From Epilithonimonas arachidiradicis (GTDB lineage: Bacteria > Bacteroidota > Bacteroidia > Flavobacteriales > Weeksellaceae), in NCBI RefSeq assembly GCF_003610695.1, contig NZ_RAQH01000002.1:124001-188000 (forward strand): a stretch of 64,000 nt of DNA, written 5' to 3'. The notes below the pieces were generated by a model. The model searched no databases. It was not told the origin of the DNA and worked only from the letters and a program-made list of their open reading frames with translations. Shown in pieces: positions 50,133 to 58,362 of the stretch. Both the position numbers and the translations under genes were made by a program. Within the stretch, counting starts at the first letter, position 1. Each line of letters begins with the position of its first letter.

Positions 50133-51314
50133 TTATTCAATAATGATTTTTTTGGTGACTTTCTTATTGTCAACAGTTATCGTTCCAAGATAAACGCCAG
50201 GCTTCAAATGTGAAATATCAATTTGCTGAATGTTATCCTTGCTAACTAAAATCTGACTTCCATTCATATCCGTAATTTCGAATGTGAAATTCTTTATTGA
50301 ATTAACAATTTTCAAATTCAATGTATTCTTAGCTGGATTTGGATAAAACTGTGTGGATTCCAAATTTTTTGAAACAATGTCTTCCGTAGCTAAAGTTGTA
50401 GTGGAAGCTGTTGCGAAATGTTGAATTGATCCAATTGCAGATTTTCCAACATTCAAAACATAAACCGGATCCATATTCACCAAAAGATCATTTGCCGTGT
50501 GAACGTAAGGATTGTTATAGCCACCTTCGTATTCCCAATATCCAGTGATGATCTCGCCATTTTGCTGGAAAGGAACATAATCGGTGCTTTCTGCCGGATC
50601 AAAATCCACCGTTAACGGCGAATATAACAAAGTGCAATTGGCTAATTCCTGAACAGCAATGGCAGCAGCAGCATTATTGCTTGATGGAGAACTTTGATCT
50701 TTGTCGTGATAAAGTTTGGTATTGGCTTTTGTGGCTAATCCGCCAACCTGATCTAGATTTACAACGACTTTGATGTCCATTTTCGGGCTTGTTCCATTTA
50801 CGATTTGAGAAACATATCTGGAGCTTCCCAGAAGACCTTGTTCTTCACCAGAAAAATGAATGAATTTGATCGAATATTCTGTAGGAACATCTTTTAAGAT
50901 TCTAGCCATTTCAAGGATTATTGATGTTCCGCTTCCGTTATCATTAGTTCCAGGACCATTAATGGAATCAAAATGCCCACAAACAATTACAAATTTATTA
51001 GGATAAAGTGTTCCTGTTTTTGTTACTATAAGATTTTTTGAAGAGTAGCCGCTCGCAGTCCAGGAATGTTCAAAAAAATCTGCGGTTGTGTAACCTAAAG
51101 AAATATATTTGTTTTTTATCCAGTTAAAAGTATTGATATTCTGTGTGGTTCCAGTTCTTTTGACACCTAGAGCTTCAAATTCCTGTAAATAAGAATTGAT
51201 GTTCACTTGAGAAATTTGATTAACTCTGTCTTGATAAGCCTGGATAAAAGTTTGGGCCTTCAATATAGAGACAAATGCTAAAAGAGTAAAAAGAATTGTA
51301 GATCTTTTGATCAT
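50133..51314 (-). CDS. Secreted M28-family peptidase with T9SS sorting domain
   Basis: A 393-residue peptidase. Signal peptide about 1-20 (ending LKAQ). The M28 zinc site is recognisable: VIVCGHFDSI (His and Asp), GTNDNGSGTSIILE (bridging Asp), IHFSGEEQGLLGS (Glu-Glu), VVVNLDQVGG (Asp) and the C-terminal His in NPYVHTANDLL. Residues about 320-393 (FYPNPAKNTLNLKIV... PGVYLGTITVDNKKVTKKIIIE) form a type A T9SS sorting domain. It lacks the PDZ of its neighbour. Together the two may act on peptides inside and outside the cell; that pairing is inference. Confidence 0.92.
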   Translation of the reverse strand: MIKRSTILFTLLAFVSILKAQTFIQAYQDRVNQISQVNINSYLQEFEALGVKRTGTTQNINTFNWIKNKYISLGYTTADFFEHSWTASGYSSKNLIVTKTGTLYPNKFVIVCGHFDSINGPGTNDNGSGTSIILEMARILKDVPTEYSIKFIHFSGEEQGLLGSSRYVSQIVNGTSPKMDIKVVVNLDQVGGLATKANTKLYHDKDQSSPSSNNAAAAIAVQELANCTLLYSPLTVDFDPAESTDYVPFQQNGEIITGYWEYEGGYNNPYVHTANDLLVNMDPVYVLNVGKSAIGSIQHFATASTTTLATEDIVSKNLESTQFYPNPAKNTLNLKIVNSIKNFTFEITDMNGSQILVSKDNIQQIDISHLKPGVYLGTITVDNKKVTKKIIIE

Positions 51315-51330
51315 ATTTTAAAAATTTTGA

Positions 51331-51338
51331 CAAAAATA
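51331..51338 (-). promoter_or_regulatory. -7 element of T9SS M28 gene
   Basis: TATTTTTG on the minus strand (51338 to 51331), a perfect match, 16 nt before the ATG, and overlapping the tail of the rplT terminator. Confidence 0.6.
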
Positions 51339-51369
51339 AAAAAATCCTGAGATAATTCTCAGGATTTTA
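51339..51369 (-). terminator. Terminator of thrS-infC-rpmI-rplT region
   Basis: On the minus strand AATCCTGAGA and TCTCAGGATT form a perfect 10-bp stem followed by a T-run, 23 nt past the rplT stop. Confidence 0.85.
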
Positions 51370-51391
51370 TATTGATAACAAAGATTTGTAA

Positions 51392-51736
51392 TTATTTTAC
51401 TTGATCTACAACAGCTTTGAAAGCTTCAGGGTGGTTCATTGCAAGGTCTGCAAGAACTTTTCTGTTTAGCTCGATGTTGTTTTTCTTAAGAGCTCCCATA
51501 AACTGAGAGTAAGATAATCCGTGCTCTCTAGCACCCGCATTGATACGAGTTACCCAAAGGCTTCTGAAGTTTCTTTTCTTCTCTTTTCTACCACGGTAAG
51601 CATATTGCATTGCTTTTTCTACCGCGTTTTTAGCTACAGTCCAAACGTTCTTTCTTCTACCGAAAAAACCTTTAGCTTGCTTAAGTACTTTTTTTCTGCG
51701 CGCTCTAGACGCTACAGCGTTTACTGATCTTGGCAT
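51392..51736 (-). CDS. rplT: 50S ribosomal protein L20
   Basis: A 114-residue rRNA-binding protein, assembly factor of the 50S subunit. It begins [20 protein letters not shown] and contains [20 protein letters not shown], the family signature. Strongly basic. It is the last gene of the group, 121 nt after rpmI. The wide gap may hold a leader structure (L20 autoregulates this operon in other bacteria). Confidence 0.98.
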   Translation of the reverse strand: MPRSVNAVASRARRKKVLKQAKGFFGRRKNVWTVAKNAVEKAMQYAYRGRKEKKRNFRSLWVTRINAGAREHGLSYSQFMGALKKNNIELNRKVLADLAMNHPEAFKAVVDQVK

Positions 51737-51768
51737 AATGTTAATTGTTTTTTTGAAATGTGCGGTAA

Positions 51769-51795
51769 TTATTTCATTACTCTTAGAGGCTCCAT
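51769..51795 (-). CDS. Possible micro-ORF between rpmI and rplT
   Basis: In the rpmI-rplT gap the minus strand carries an ATG-started frame MEPLRVMK that ends in TAA. The frame stays open upstream to 51859 and reads [16 protein letters not shown] just before the Met, which looks more like protein than random AT-rich DNA. No start codon other than ATG (or a rare AUA/AUU) is present upstream. It may be a leader peptide for rplT, a remnant, or chance. Confidence 0.3.
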   Translation of the reverse strand: MEPLRVMK

Positions 51796-51857
51796 TTCAG
51801 GGTTAAATTGTTGAATTTGTTTTGAATTCTTATAAACCGGATATAGATTTATAAAAA

Positions 51858-52055
51858 CTACTTAATTGCTAATTGTCTTAAAACACTTTTCGTGTCCACA
51901 GCAGCAACGTAAGAAGTTTGCGTTAGATTTCTCTTTTGCTTAGTTTCTTTCTTAGTCAAGATGTGGCTTTTGAAAGCATTCTTTCTTTTGATCTTACCAG
52001 TTCCGGTAAGAGCAAAACGCTTTTTAGCACCTGATTTCGTTTTTAATTTTGGCAT
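51858..52055 (-). CDS. rpmI: 50S ribosomal protein L35
   Basis: A 65-residue very basic ribosomal protein: [20 protein letters not shown] and the [19 protein letters not shown] segment match bL35. It stands between infC and rplT, separated from infC by 160 nt with a terminator and its own promoter. Confidence 0.97.
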   Translation of the reverse strand: MPKLKTKSGAKKRFALTGTGKIKRKNAFKSHILTKKETKQKRNLTQTSYVAAVDTKSVLRQLAIK

Positions 52056-52125
52056 TGTTCTGCTTTTTATAATTTGTTATCAATATTTACTTTGATTCCC
52101 AAACATAATTAGGAATAATAGTTTG

Positions 52126-52133
52126 CAAAATTA
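52126..52133 (-). promoter_or_regulatory. -7 element for rpmI-rplT
   Basis: TAATTTTG on the minus strand (52133 to 52126), a perfect match, 70 nt before the rpmI ATG. The long leader could bind L20. Confidence 0.55.
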
Positions 52134-52151
52134 CTAAAAAATGTTCAAAGT

Positions 52152-52188
52152 AAAAAAACAAAAACCTCAAATTTAAATTCGAGGTTAA
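52152..52188 (-). terminator. Internal terminator after infC
   Basis: AACCTC...GAGGTT form a 12-bp stem with one mismatch (52163-52186); on the minus strand the T-run TTTTGTTTTTTT follows. Confidence 0.8.
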
Positions 52189-52215
52189 TATATTGAATAA
52201 AGATATTCAGTAATC

Positions 52216-52746
52216 TTATTTTGCTGGCTTTTTCGGACTCATCATCATAATCATTCTTTTACCTTCAAGCTTAGGAAGCTGGTCAACTTTTCCAACGTGT
52301 TCCAGATCCTGAGCTAACTTCAGAAGAAGAATTTCTCCCTGATCTTTGAAGATGATAGAACGTCCTTTGAAGAATACATAAGTCTTCAGCTTAGAACCTT
52401 CTTCCAGGAATTTTTCAGCATGCTTTTTCTTGAATTCATAATCATGATCATCAGTCTGAGGCCCAAATCTGATTTCTTTTACAACTACTTTTACTTGCTT
52501 AGCTTTTAATTCCTTCTGCTTTTTCTTTTGCTCGTATAAGAATTTTTTATAATCCAGAATACGGGAGATGTAAGGTTCTGCCTTATCGGAAATAACCACA
52601 AGGTCCAGTTCCTGATCTCTTGCTATTTCTAAAGCTTTTGCCAGCGGATAAACTCCGGGTTCAACGTTTTCTCCAACCAAACGTACTTCTTTTGCTCGGA
52701 TTTTATCATTGATTTGATGAAGGTCTTCCTGGACTGGGCGTCTCAT
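52216..52746 (-). CDS. infC: Translation initiation factor IF-3
   Basis: Binds the 30S subunit and selects start codons. From ATG 52746 it has 176 residues, with the N domain [20 protein letters not shown] and the C domain [20 protein letters not shown]. The frame continues upstream to an in-frame TAA, giving eleven extra codons that read [11 protein letters not shown] after an AUA (52779-52777). The basic composition suits the IF-3 N-terminus, and infC commonly uses non-AUG starts (AUU, AUC, AUA) for autoregulation. The true start may therefore be AUA 52779. It lies 71 nt downstream of thrS (38 nt if the AUA is used). Confidence 0.93.
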   Translation of the reverse strand: MRRPVQEDLHQINDKIRAKEVRLVGENVEPGVYPLAKALEIARDQELDLVVISDKAEPYISRILDYKKFLYEQKKKQKELKAKQVKVVVKEIRFGPQTDDHDYEFKKKHAEKFLEEGSKLKTYVFFKGRSIIFKDQGEILLLKLAQDLEHVGKVDQLPKLEGKRMIMMMSPKKPAK

Positions 52747-52817
52747 CGGACCTCGGCTGTTGTTTCTTTTTAGTGCTATGGTTTTAAAATTTTAAAATTA
52801 ATATTTGTTCTAAGGTT

Positions 52818-54761
52818 CTATTGGTTTCCACCTAATTCAAAATCTGGTTTTGCCTGTTGTTTGAAGTATGTTATAAACGCATCAACGCTCATTTCTCCTA
52901 GGTCACCTTCGCCTCTTCTTCTAACAGAAATTGTACCATTATTTTCCTCGTTCTCACCTACAATTAGCATAAATGGTAGCTTTTTCAATTCGGCATCACG
53001 AATTTTCTTGCCTGTTTTCTCGTTTCTGTCGTCTATTAAGCCGCAAATATCGTGATTTTCCAATAATTGTGAAACTTTTTTTGCATAATCTGCATATTTT
53101 TCACTAATAGGCAAGATGGTGAATTGCTCAGGGCTCAGCCAAAGAGGAAAGTCTCCTGCAGTGTTTTCAATTAGAATCGCAATGAAACGTTCCATAGATC
53201 CGAATGGCGCTCTGTGGATCATCACGGGTCTATGTTTTTCGTTATCGTTACCATTGTACCACAGGTCAAATCTCTCTGGCAAATTGTAATCAACCTGGAT
53301 TGTTCCCAGCTGCCAGCTTCTTCCTAGGGCATCTTTCACCATAAAGTCTAGCTTAGGACCGTAGAAAGCCGCTTCGCCATATTCAGTAACAGTCTTAAGC
53401 CCTTTGGATTTTGCTGCTGTAACAATGGCATTTTCTGCTTTTTCCCAATTTTCATCGGAACCGATATATTTTTCTCTGTTGTCAGGATCTCTTAATGAAA
53501 TTTGTGCTGTAAAATCAGCAAATCCAAGCGAACCAAAAACATATAAAACTAAGTCAATAACTTTTTCAAATTCCTGTAACAATTGGTCCGGTGTACAGAA
53601 AAGGTGCGCGTCATCCTGAGTAAATCCACGAACTCTTGTCAAGCCGTGTAATTCCCCTGACTGCTCATACCTGTAAACTGTTCCAAATTCTGCATAACGT
53701 TTTGGTAAGTCTTTGTAAGACCATTGTTGTGCTTTGTAAATCTCGCAGTGGTGAGGACAGTTCATTGGCTTCAACAAAAACTCTTCCCCTTCGTTAGGTG
53801 TTTTGATTGGCTGGAAGCTGTCTGCTCCATATTTGTCCCAGTGTCCGGAAGTTACATATAATTCTTTTGCTCCGATATGTGGGGAAATTACGAATTCGTA
53901 ACCTTGTTTTTTTTGGGCTTCTGATAAGAAATTTTCTAGTTTTTTTCTCAGCGCCGCTCCTTTTGGTAACCAAAGTGGAAGACCAGCGCCAACTTTTTCT
54001 GAGAAAGCAAAAATGCCTAATTCTTTTCCTAATTTTCTGTGGTCACGTCTTTTAGCTTCCTCAAGTTTTTCAAGATATTCAGCTAATTCTTTTTGTTTAG
54101 GGAAAGAGATTCCGTAAACTCTTGTCAGCTGGGGATTTTTCTCATCGCCTCTCCAGTAAGCTCCGGCTGCATTAAGAATCTTCACAGCTTTTACAATTCC
54201 TGTTGAAGGGATGTGACCACCTCTACAAAGATCTGTGAAGTTATCGTGTGTAACGAAAGTAATCTCACCATCAGGAAGATTTTCAATCAATTCAGTTTTG
54301 AAAGGATTGTCCGCATATTCTTTCAACGCTTCAGCTTTAGAAACCTCACGTAAGTTAAAAGTTGAATTTTTCTTGGCGTTTTCTAAGATTTTCTTTTCTA
54401 ATTTTTCAAAGTCCTTTTCAGACAATGGCTCTCCACCGAAATCCACATCATAGTAGAACCCGTTTGCAATTGCAGGTCCTATTGTCAGCTTGGCATTAGG
54501 ATAAAATTCCATAATCGCCTGAGCCAACAAGTGAGCAGACGAATGCCAGAATGCTTTTTTTCCCATATCGTCATTCCACGTCAAAAGCTGCACTGTAGAA
54601 TCCTCCGTAATCGTGGTGTCTACTTCTGTCTGTTGTCCGTTTACGATAGCAGAAATCGTGTTTCTTGCCAAACCGTCACTTATACTTTGCGCAACTTGTA
54701 GTGGAGTAACTGCTCCTTCATATTCTCTGATGCTGCCATCAGGAAGTGTAATTTTTAGCAT
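52818..54761 (-). CDS. thrS: Threonyl-tRNA synthetase
   Basis: A 647-residue class II synthetase. It carries an N-terminal TGS domain ([20 protein letters not shown]), an editing domain ([19 protein letters not shown] and [12 protein letters not shown] with zinc-type Cys/His) and the catalytic core ([20 protein letters not shown] with zinc Cys, [21 protein letters not shown] motif 2, [17 protein letters not shown] motif 3). The anticodon domain follows. It heads the classic thrS-infC-rpmI-rplT group. No T-box was found upstream. Confidence 0.98.
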   Translation of the reverse strand: MLKITLPDGSIREYEGAVTPLQVAQSISDGLARNTISAIVNGQQTEVDTTITEDSTVQLLTWNDDMGKKAFWHSSAHLLAQAIMEFYPNAKLTIGPAIANGFYYDVDFGGEPLSEKDFEKLEKKILENAKKNSTFNLREVSKAEALKEYADNPFKTELIENLPDGEITFVTHDNFTDLCRGGHIPSTGIVKAVKILNAAGAYWRGDEKNPQLTRVYGISFPKQKELAEYLEKLEEAKRRDHRKLGKELGIFAFSEKVGAGLPLWLPKGAALRKKLENFLSEAQKKQGYEFVISPHIGAKELYVTSGHWDKYGADSFQPIKTPNEGEEFLLKPMNCPHHCEIYKAQQWSYKDLPKRYAEFGTVYRYEQSGELHGLTRVRGFTQDDAHLFCTPDQLLQEFEKVIDLVLYVFGSLGFADFTAQISLRDPDNREKYIGSDENWEKAENAIVTAAKSKGLKTVTEYGEAAFYGPKLDFMVKDALGRSWQLGTIQVDYNLPERFDLWYNGNDNEKHRPVMIHRAPFGSMERFIAILIENTAGDFPLWLSPEQFTILPISEKYADYAKKVSQLLENHDICGLIDDRNEKTGKKIRDAELKKLPFMLIVGENEENNGTISVRRRGEGDLGEMSVDAFITYFKQQAKPDFELGGNQ

Positions 54762-54783
54762 AATGGTTTAAAAATAATGTTTG

Positions 54784-54791
54784 CAAATTTA
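54784..54791 (-). promoter_or_regulatory. -7 element of thrS promoter
   Basis: TAAATTTG on the minus strand (54791 to 54784), a perfect match, 22 nt before the ATG. Confidence 0.6.
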
Positions 54792-54844
54792 CGAAATTTC
54801 AGGAAATTAGCCACGAGATAATTTTGCATTTAAGTTAATTAATT

Positions 54845-54880
54845 ACAAAAAATAAGGACTGAAAAATCTCAGTCCTTATC
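54845..54880 (-). terminator. Terminator of first YflT-like gene
   Basis: On the minus strand ATAAGGACTGA pairs with TCAGTCCTTAT and is followed by TTTTTT. Confidence 0.85.
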
Positions 54881-54914
54881 ACTATGTAAAGTTATATATC
54901 AGGATGTATGGTTT

Positions 54915-55412
54915 TTAATCTTTTTTACCTTGCGAATCCATCTCGTCAGACATCCCTTTTTCCGGAGTATAAGCCGCTTGTCTCTCGTCCGTGAAGTATA
55001 GATCATTTTTAGCCTTAGCGATAATTCTTGCTCTTTTGCTTTCGGAGATCGGATATTCGTGGTGGGTGTCTGCGTACTTTCCCGAGATATAATCTCTGGT
55101 TTTTTCTTCGATGTCGATGGCACCGTTTTCATCCAAAATGTTTTTCACAGCATTTGCATCATCTTCGTTATCGACATAAACAGTTACAGTATCGCTGTCC
55201 ACACTGGCATATTCATAACGATCCTGTTCCAAAGTGCTGTTATCAAATAACCAATGCCAAAATCCTTTTTTCTTGTTGTTATCCACGCTTTCTAATGCTT
55301 GTTTTTCTGAGTGTGAGATGGTATAATCATAAAATCCCGCATTTTCTAATTTGGTAAGGACCTCATTACATTCCTTTTCATTGGGGAATAGTCCAAAAAC
55401 AGTGTAAGACAT
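54915..55412 (-). CDS. Stress-type protein, YflT/GSP17M-like domain (paralogue 1)
   Basis: A 165-residue cytoplasmic protein. The N-terminal VFGLFPNEKECNEVLTKLEN plus AGFYDYTISHS resembles the general stress protein 17M (YflT) domain, which begins with a 'VVGVFxxxxxAxxAIxxLxxxGF' pattern. A middle segment KKGFWHWLFDNSTLEQDRYEY and the DTVTVYVDNEDDANAVKNIL part follow, then a hydrophilic C-terminus. A close paralogue lies at 55736-56239. The function is unknown; a role in stress is inferred only from the resemblance. Confidence 0.7.
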   Translation of the reverse strand: MSYTVFGLFPNEKECNEVLTKLENAGFYDYTISHSEKQALESVDNNKKKGFWHWLFDNSTLEQDRYEYASVDSDTVTVYVDNEDDANAVKNILDENGAIDIEEKTRDYISGKYADTHHEYPISESKRARIIAKAKNDLYFTDERQAAYTPEKGMSDEMDSQGKKD

Positions 55413-55735
55413 AATAATATTTTTTTGGTGTTAAACATATTTGCCAGGTACTGAACAAAAATTGTGGCAGAAGAGAAAACACAGCAAACTTTAACATATT
55501 TTAATAGTTAAATCCAAGTCAGTGATAATAATTGGGTGACTACATCCGTCTCCAGCTCCGCTCTTTTGCTCGTCATAGCCTCTCGCAAAAAGCAGCTCCA
55601 TACGCCGGGGCACACTTTGCAGAATGAAACATTTTGTCAAATAAAAAACCTTCTGCAAATAGGAAGGTTTTATTTTTAATTATTAAGTCTTAATTTACAT
55701 ACACTTCTGTGGTCCGACAATACAACTTTTACCAT
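55413..55735. other. Gene-free stretch between the YflT-like paralogues
   Basis: This 323-nt stretch holds a terminator for the distal paralogue (55643-55672) and a GC-richer block (55534-55617) that resembles the GGGCAGC repeat family only weakly (TTGGGTGAC, then CCGCTCTTTTGCTCG and GCCGGGGC). No gene or RNA is recognised. Confidence 0.6.
55643..55672 (-). terminator. Terminator of second YflT-like gene
   Basis: AAAACCTTC and GAAGGTTTT stem with a T-run on the minus strand (TTTTTTAT). Confidence 0.8.
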
Positions 55736-56239
55736 CTACTGAAATTTAGTAATGCCTAATCCGTCGATTTCGTCGGCAATTCTTTTGGCGTGCAAATGGT
55801 GTGGTTTTCTATCATTGGTGAAAAAGAGATTGTTTCTTGCTTTGGCAATGATTCTTGCGTTAACAGCCTCAGAAATTAATTGGTTTGGATGAGAAACAGA
55901 ATAGTTTTCAGTCATATAATCCTGAGTTTTTTCTTCAACATTCACAGCGCCATTATTGTCTAGGATATCTCTCACGATGTGTGCGTCCTGTTCTGTTTTC
56001 AGATGAACGGTTATCGTGTTGTGGTCGATACTTGCGTATTCGAAACGGGCTCTGTCAAGATGATTGTCATCAAATAACCAATTCCAAAACCCATTTTTCT
56101 TCTCAATGTCTACATTTTGTGAAATTTCCTCGTCAGAATGAGAAAGATTGTAGTCATTGTAACCTGCGTTTTCCAATTTTAAAAGGACTCTGTCAACATC
56201 CATCTGAGTGGGGAAAAGCCCTACAACAATATATGACAT
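55736..56239 (-). CDS. Stress-type protein, YflT/GSP17M-like domain (paralogue 2)
   Basis: A 167-residue paralogue of the gene at 54915: VVGLFPTQMDVDRVLLKLEN, AGYNDYNLSHSDEE and KNGFWNWLFDDNHLDRARFE align with it throughout (for example FW.WLFD and the A-R-I-I-A-K-A-[KR]-N-[DN]-L-[YF]-F-T motif). ATG 56239 is used; an upstream in-frame start at 56290 would add residues without family resemblance. It looks like a tandem duplication. The role is unknown. Confidence 0.7.
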   Translation of the reverse strand: MSYIVVGLFPTQMDVDRVLLKLENAGYNDYNLSHSDEEISQNVDIEKKNGFWNWLFDDNHLDRARFEYASIDHNTITVHLKTEQDAHIVRDILDNNGAVNVEEKTQDYMTENYSVSHPNQLISEAVNARIIAKARNNLFFTNDRKPHHLHAKRIADEIDGLGITKFQ

Positions 56240-56340
56240 AGCTGTAAATTTTTTTGGTGAAACGAAATTTAAAGAACACGGAAAAATCAAAATTTTATCT
56301 TTTGATTTCGATATTAAATATACATTAATTTTCTTAAATA

Positions 56341-56374
56341 AATAAGCCTTTCAGAATAAATTGAAAGGCTTATT
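56341..56374 (-). terminator. Terminator after the 59-aa gene
   Basis: AATAAGCCTTTCA and TGAAAGGCTTATT form a perfect 13-bp stem. The T-run on the minus side is weak. Confidence 0.65.
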
Positions 56375-56392
56375 GTATTTTTTAGTAAAAAA

Positions 56393-56572
56393 TTACTTTT
56401 CTGTATTGTCTGTTTTTCCATCCTTATTGATTTTCGAACCTTTGTCAATATCTTGTTTATCGATATCAGGCGGATTCTTTTTATCAGATGCAGCAGGGAT
56501 ATTTTTAAAATCTTCATTCTGCTTTTTATTCTCAGCAGAATTGTTGTTTTCGTTTTTTTTATCAGGATTCAT
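56393..56572 (-). CDS. Small hydrophilic protein (59 aa)
   Basis: An uninterrupted 59-residue frame from ATG 56572 to TAA 56393. The product is dominated by Lys, Asp, Asn and Glu (MNPDKKNENNNSAENKKQ to DGKTDNTEK) with no hydrophobic segment, so it should be disordered and soluble. It starts 11 nt after the stop of the DUF4230 gene and ends before a hairpin, which supports cotranscription. No family is recognised. Confidence 0.55.
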   Translation of the reverse strand: MNPDKKNENNNSAENKKQNEDFKNIPAASDKKNPPDIDKQDIDKGSKINKDGKTDNTEK

Positions 56573-56583
56573 AACGTTAATTT

Positions 56584-57195
56584 TTATAATTCGGTGGAAG
56601 GAAACGTATTCGTTTTGTCTTCTATCGAATAATGCAAGGCTTTTGCCAAAACAAAAATTTCGTTAAGATTTTCTTTCAGTTGTTTTTTGCTTTCCTGTTT
56701 CAGTTGTTCCTGATTCACGCTTTTTGCCATATTTTTCTTGGCAGATTCCATAATGCTGTTGATATCGCTTTGCTTGAATCTATTCACCGCATAATCATCC
56801 ATAAAATGAATTTTTACATCCGGAAAAATCTTGATTTCTGGCTGAGGTAATTCATTAATGATCACTTTTTTGTTAACCGTATCTACATCGATTTTCATTC
56901 TCTTCAAATCGTAAGAAACCTGGGCTTTTGCAGTCGTGTAAAGAACCATTTCTCTTGGAAGAATATCGAATCCGGCAATGCTTGCTGCAGAACTTTTATG
57001 GGTTTGAAAACTGGAAAAATCCTGCTCCAAAACAACCATTTTGTTCATTTTCTGGATTTGATTCGTGATCAGATAATAATCCTGATTCACCAAAGCTGCT
57101 TCATCTTTTTTGTTGCAGCTGCGCCACGACAAGAAAACAAAAACCGTGAGAATAATCCCGAAAATAAAAGAAAGTAAACCTGTATATTTATTCAT
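56584..57195 (-). CDS. DUF4230-domain membrane-anchored protein
   Basis: A 203-residue protein with one N-terminal membrane helix (LLSFIFGIILTVFVFLSW) and a periplasmic or extracytoplasmic body. The region VVLEQDFSSFQTH to EIKIFPDVKIHFMD, with the conserved 'KVIINELPQPEI' strand, matches the DUF4230 family. ATG 57195 is chosen over 57216, which adds a short unrelated stretch. The function is unknown. Flanked by an imperfect inverted repeat on the upstream side. Confidence 0.75.
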   Translation of the reverse strand: MNKYTGLLSFIFGIILTVFVFLSWRSCNKKDEAALVNQDYYLITNQIQKMNKMVVLEQDFSSFQTHKSSAASIAGFDILPREMVLYTTAKAQVSYDLKRMKIDVDTVNKKVIINELPQPEIKIFPDVKIHFMDDYAVNRFKQSDINSIMESAKKNMAKSVNQEQLKQESKKQLKENLNEIFVLAKALHYSIEDKTNTFPSTEL

Positions 57196-57238
57196 TGATT
57201 TAGAATTTATCAGCATTATTTAAACTTATTAAAAGACA

Positions 57239-57300
57239 CTTTGACAAGTTCAGTGTGACAACTCTAATACTAAACGATTGTCAGTCTGAGGCTCTCGAAG
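57239..57300. repeat. Imperfect inverted repeat
   Basis: Arms 57239-57260 (CTTTGACAAGTTCAGTGTGA plus CA) and 57279-57300 (TGTCAGTCTGAGGCTCTCGA plus AG) match at most positions when one is reverse-complemented. It resembles the widespread CTTCGACAAGCTCAGTGTGA hairpin family. Confidence 0.65.
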
Positions 57301-57308
57301 ACTTAAAA

Positions 57309-57854
57309 CTATTTAAACAAACCTGAATTATTATCTTTTTTCAGAATGTTAAGCAAATCTCTTTCCAAATAGCCTGTTTCCGGCATTTCTGTGATCCTTC
57401 CGATTTCTTTGCCGTATTTTTTCACAATAATCGTAGGAACTCTGGTCACGTTGTAAAGACCTTCCTCGCCGGCTGGCGATTCTTTTTTACGGTTCACTGC
57501 GATGATTTGCATTTTCTCTGTGTTGTATTTCAACGCATCCAAAATTTTAATCAATCTCGGGAATTCTCTGTGGCTATCCTCGCACCAGCTTCCCACAAAA
57601 ACAACCAGGCTGTAAGAATTGAGTTTTTCTTTTTTTAATTCTGTCAAACTGGTTTGGTCAATCTGATAACGGTTGTACTCCTCATCAAACCAGGTTTTGT
57701 ACGGCTCTTTTTTGAATTGGTCGAACGTCTGAGTTCCTAAGAGCATTTTACCGTCGTTTTTGGATTCTACTTCTCGGTTGACAATCACTCTTTCTGCACA
57801 AGAATTAATAGCCGTCAATGCGATAATTCCTAATATTATTGAGGTTTTTCTCAT
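57309..57854 (-). CDS. Thioredoxin-fold lipoprotein with single active-site Cys (CxxS)
   Basis: A 181-residue exported lipoprotein (lipobox AINSC, Cys19). The thioredoxin region reads VVFVGSWCEDSHREFPR, so the usual CxxC is CxxS (Cys91, Ser94); the cis-Pro is in VTRVPTIIVKKYGKEIGR. Such proteins often act in mixed disulfide trapping or isomerisation or are redox-altered. The neighbouring pyrophosphohydrolase gene lies 21 nt away on the same strand. The partner is unknown. Confidence 0.8.
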   Translation of the reverse strand: MRKTSIILGIIALTAINSCAERVIVNREVESKNDGKMLLGTQTFDQFKKEPYKTWFDEEYNRYQIDQTSLTELKKEKLNSYSLVVFVGSWCEDSHREFPRLIKILDALKYNTEKMQIIAVNRKKESPAGEEGLYNVTRVPTIIVKKYGKEIGRITEMPETGYLERDLLNILKKDNNSGLFK

Positions 57855-57875
57855 TATAATTTTGTGACTTTGTGG

Positions 57876-58343
57876 TTACTTATTAATAATGTCTGCTAAA
57901 TCAGCTGCAGAATAATATTTGTTCTTAAGAACCTTGTTATCCGCCACTCGGTGAACATTGTATTTGTCGCCGGACTTTTCGTAATAAGCATCAGTTCCTT
58001 TGGCTTTGTAGAATTCTACCGTTTCCTGAGCTTGCACTTCGTTATCACAAGCTTTTGACATATTAGAACGCTGGACTTCATTAAACAATTTAACAAATTT
58101 CTCTCCCAAACCAAATTCCAAAACAGCACCGCTCAAAACATACTGCAAATCGCAAAGTGCATCTGCCACTTCTACCAAATCATTGTCTTCGATGGCTTTT
58201 TTTAGCTCATCTAATTCCTCTTGTAAAAGACTGACTCTTAAAGCAGCACGTTCTTTTGAAGGAATCTGTGGTGTGTCAAGAATTGGGGCATTGAAGGTTT
58301 TGTGAAATTCGGCTACCTGATTCAGGCTATCTAATTTTTCCAT
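57876..58343 (-). CDS. MazG/PRA-PH-like nucleoside triphosphate pyrophosphohydrolase
   Basis: A 155-residue cytoplasmic protein of the all-alpha NTP-pyrophosphatase superfamily. The metal-binding pattern EELDELKKAIEDNDLVEVAD and ALCDLQYVLSG supplies the EExxE...D chelators. This group (phosphoribosyl-ATP pyrophosphohydrolase-like proteins) is usually thought to clean non-canonical nucleotides, but the substrate is not known. It is 21 nt upstream of the thioredoxin-like gene. Confidence 0.8.
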   Translation of the reverse strand: MEKLDSLNQVAEFHKTFNAPILDTPQIPSKERAALRVSLLQEELDELKKAIEDNDLVEVADALCDLQYVLSGAVLEFGLGEKFVKLFNEVQRSNMSKACDNEVQAQETVEFYKAKGTDAYYEKSGDKYNVHRVADNKVLKNKYYSAADLADIINK

Positions 58344-58362
58344 TATTTTTCTAAAATTTTAA

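Noticed and set aside
54762-54914. T-box or other tRNA-sensing leader before thrS
   Set aside because: The gap is only 153 nt, has a perfect -7 element 22 nt before the ATG, and no T-box motif is visible.
55885-56241. Plus-strand frames overlapping the YflT-like paralogues
   Set aside because: They lie antisense to a well-supported gene and show no homology pattern.
56314-56517. Minus-strand frame of 67 codons over the 59-aa gene
   Set aside because: It runs in another frame through the terminator and is richly hydrophobic/basic AT-driven code; the 56393-56572 frame fits the operon better.
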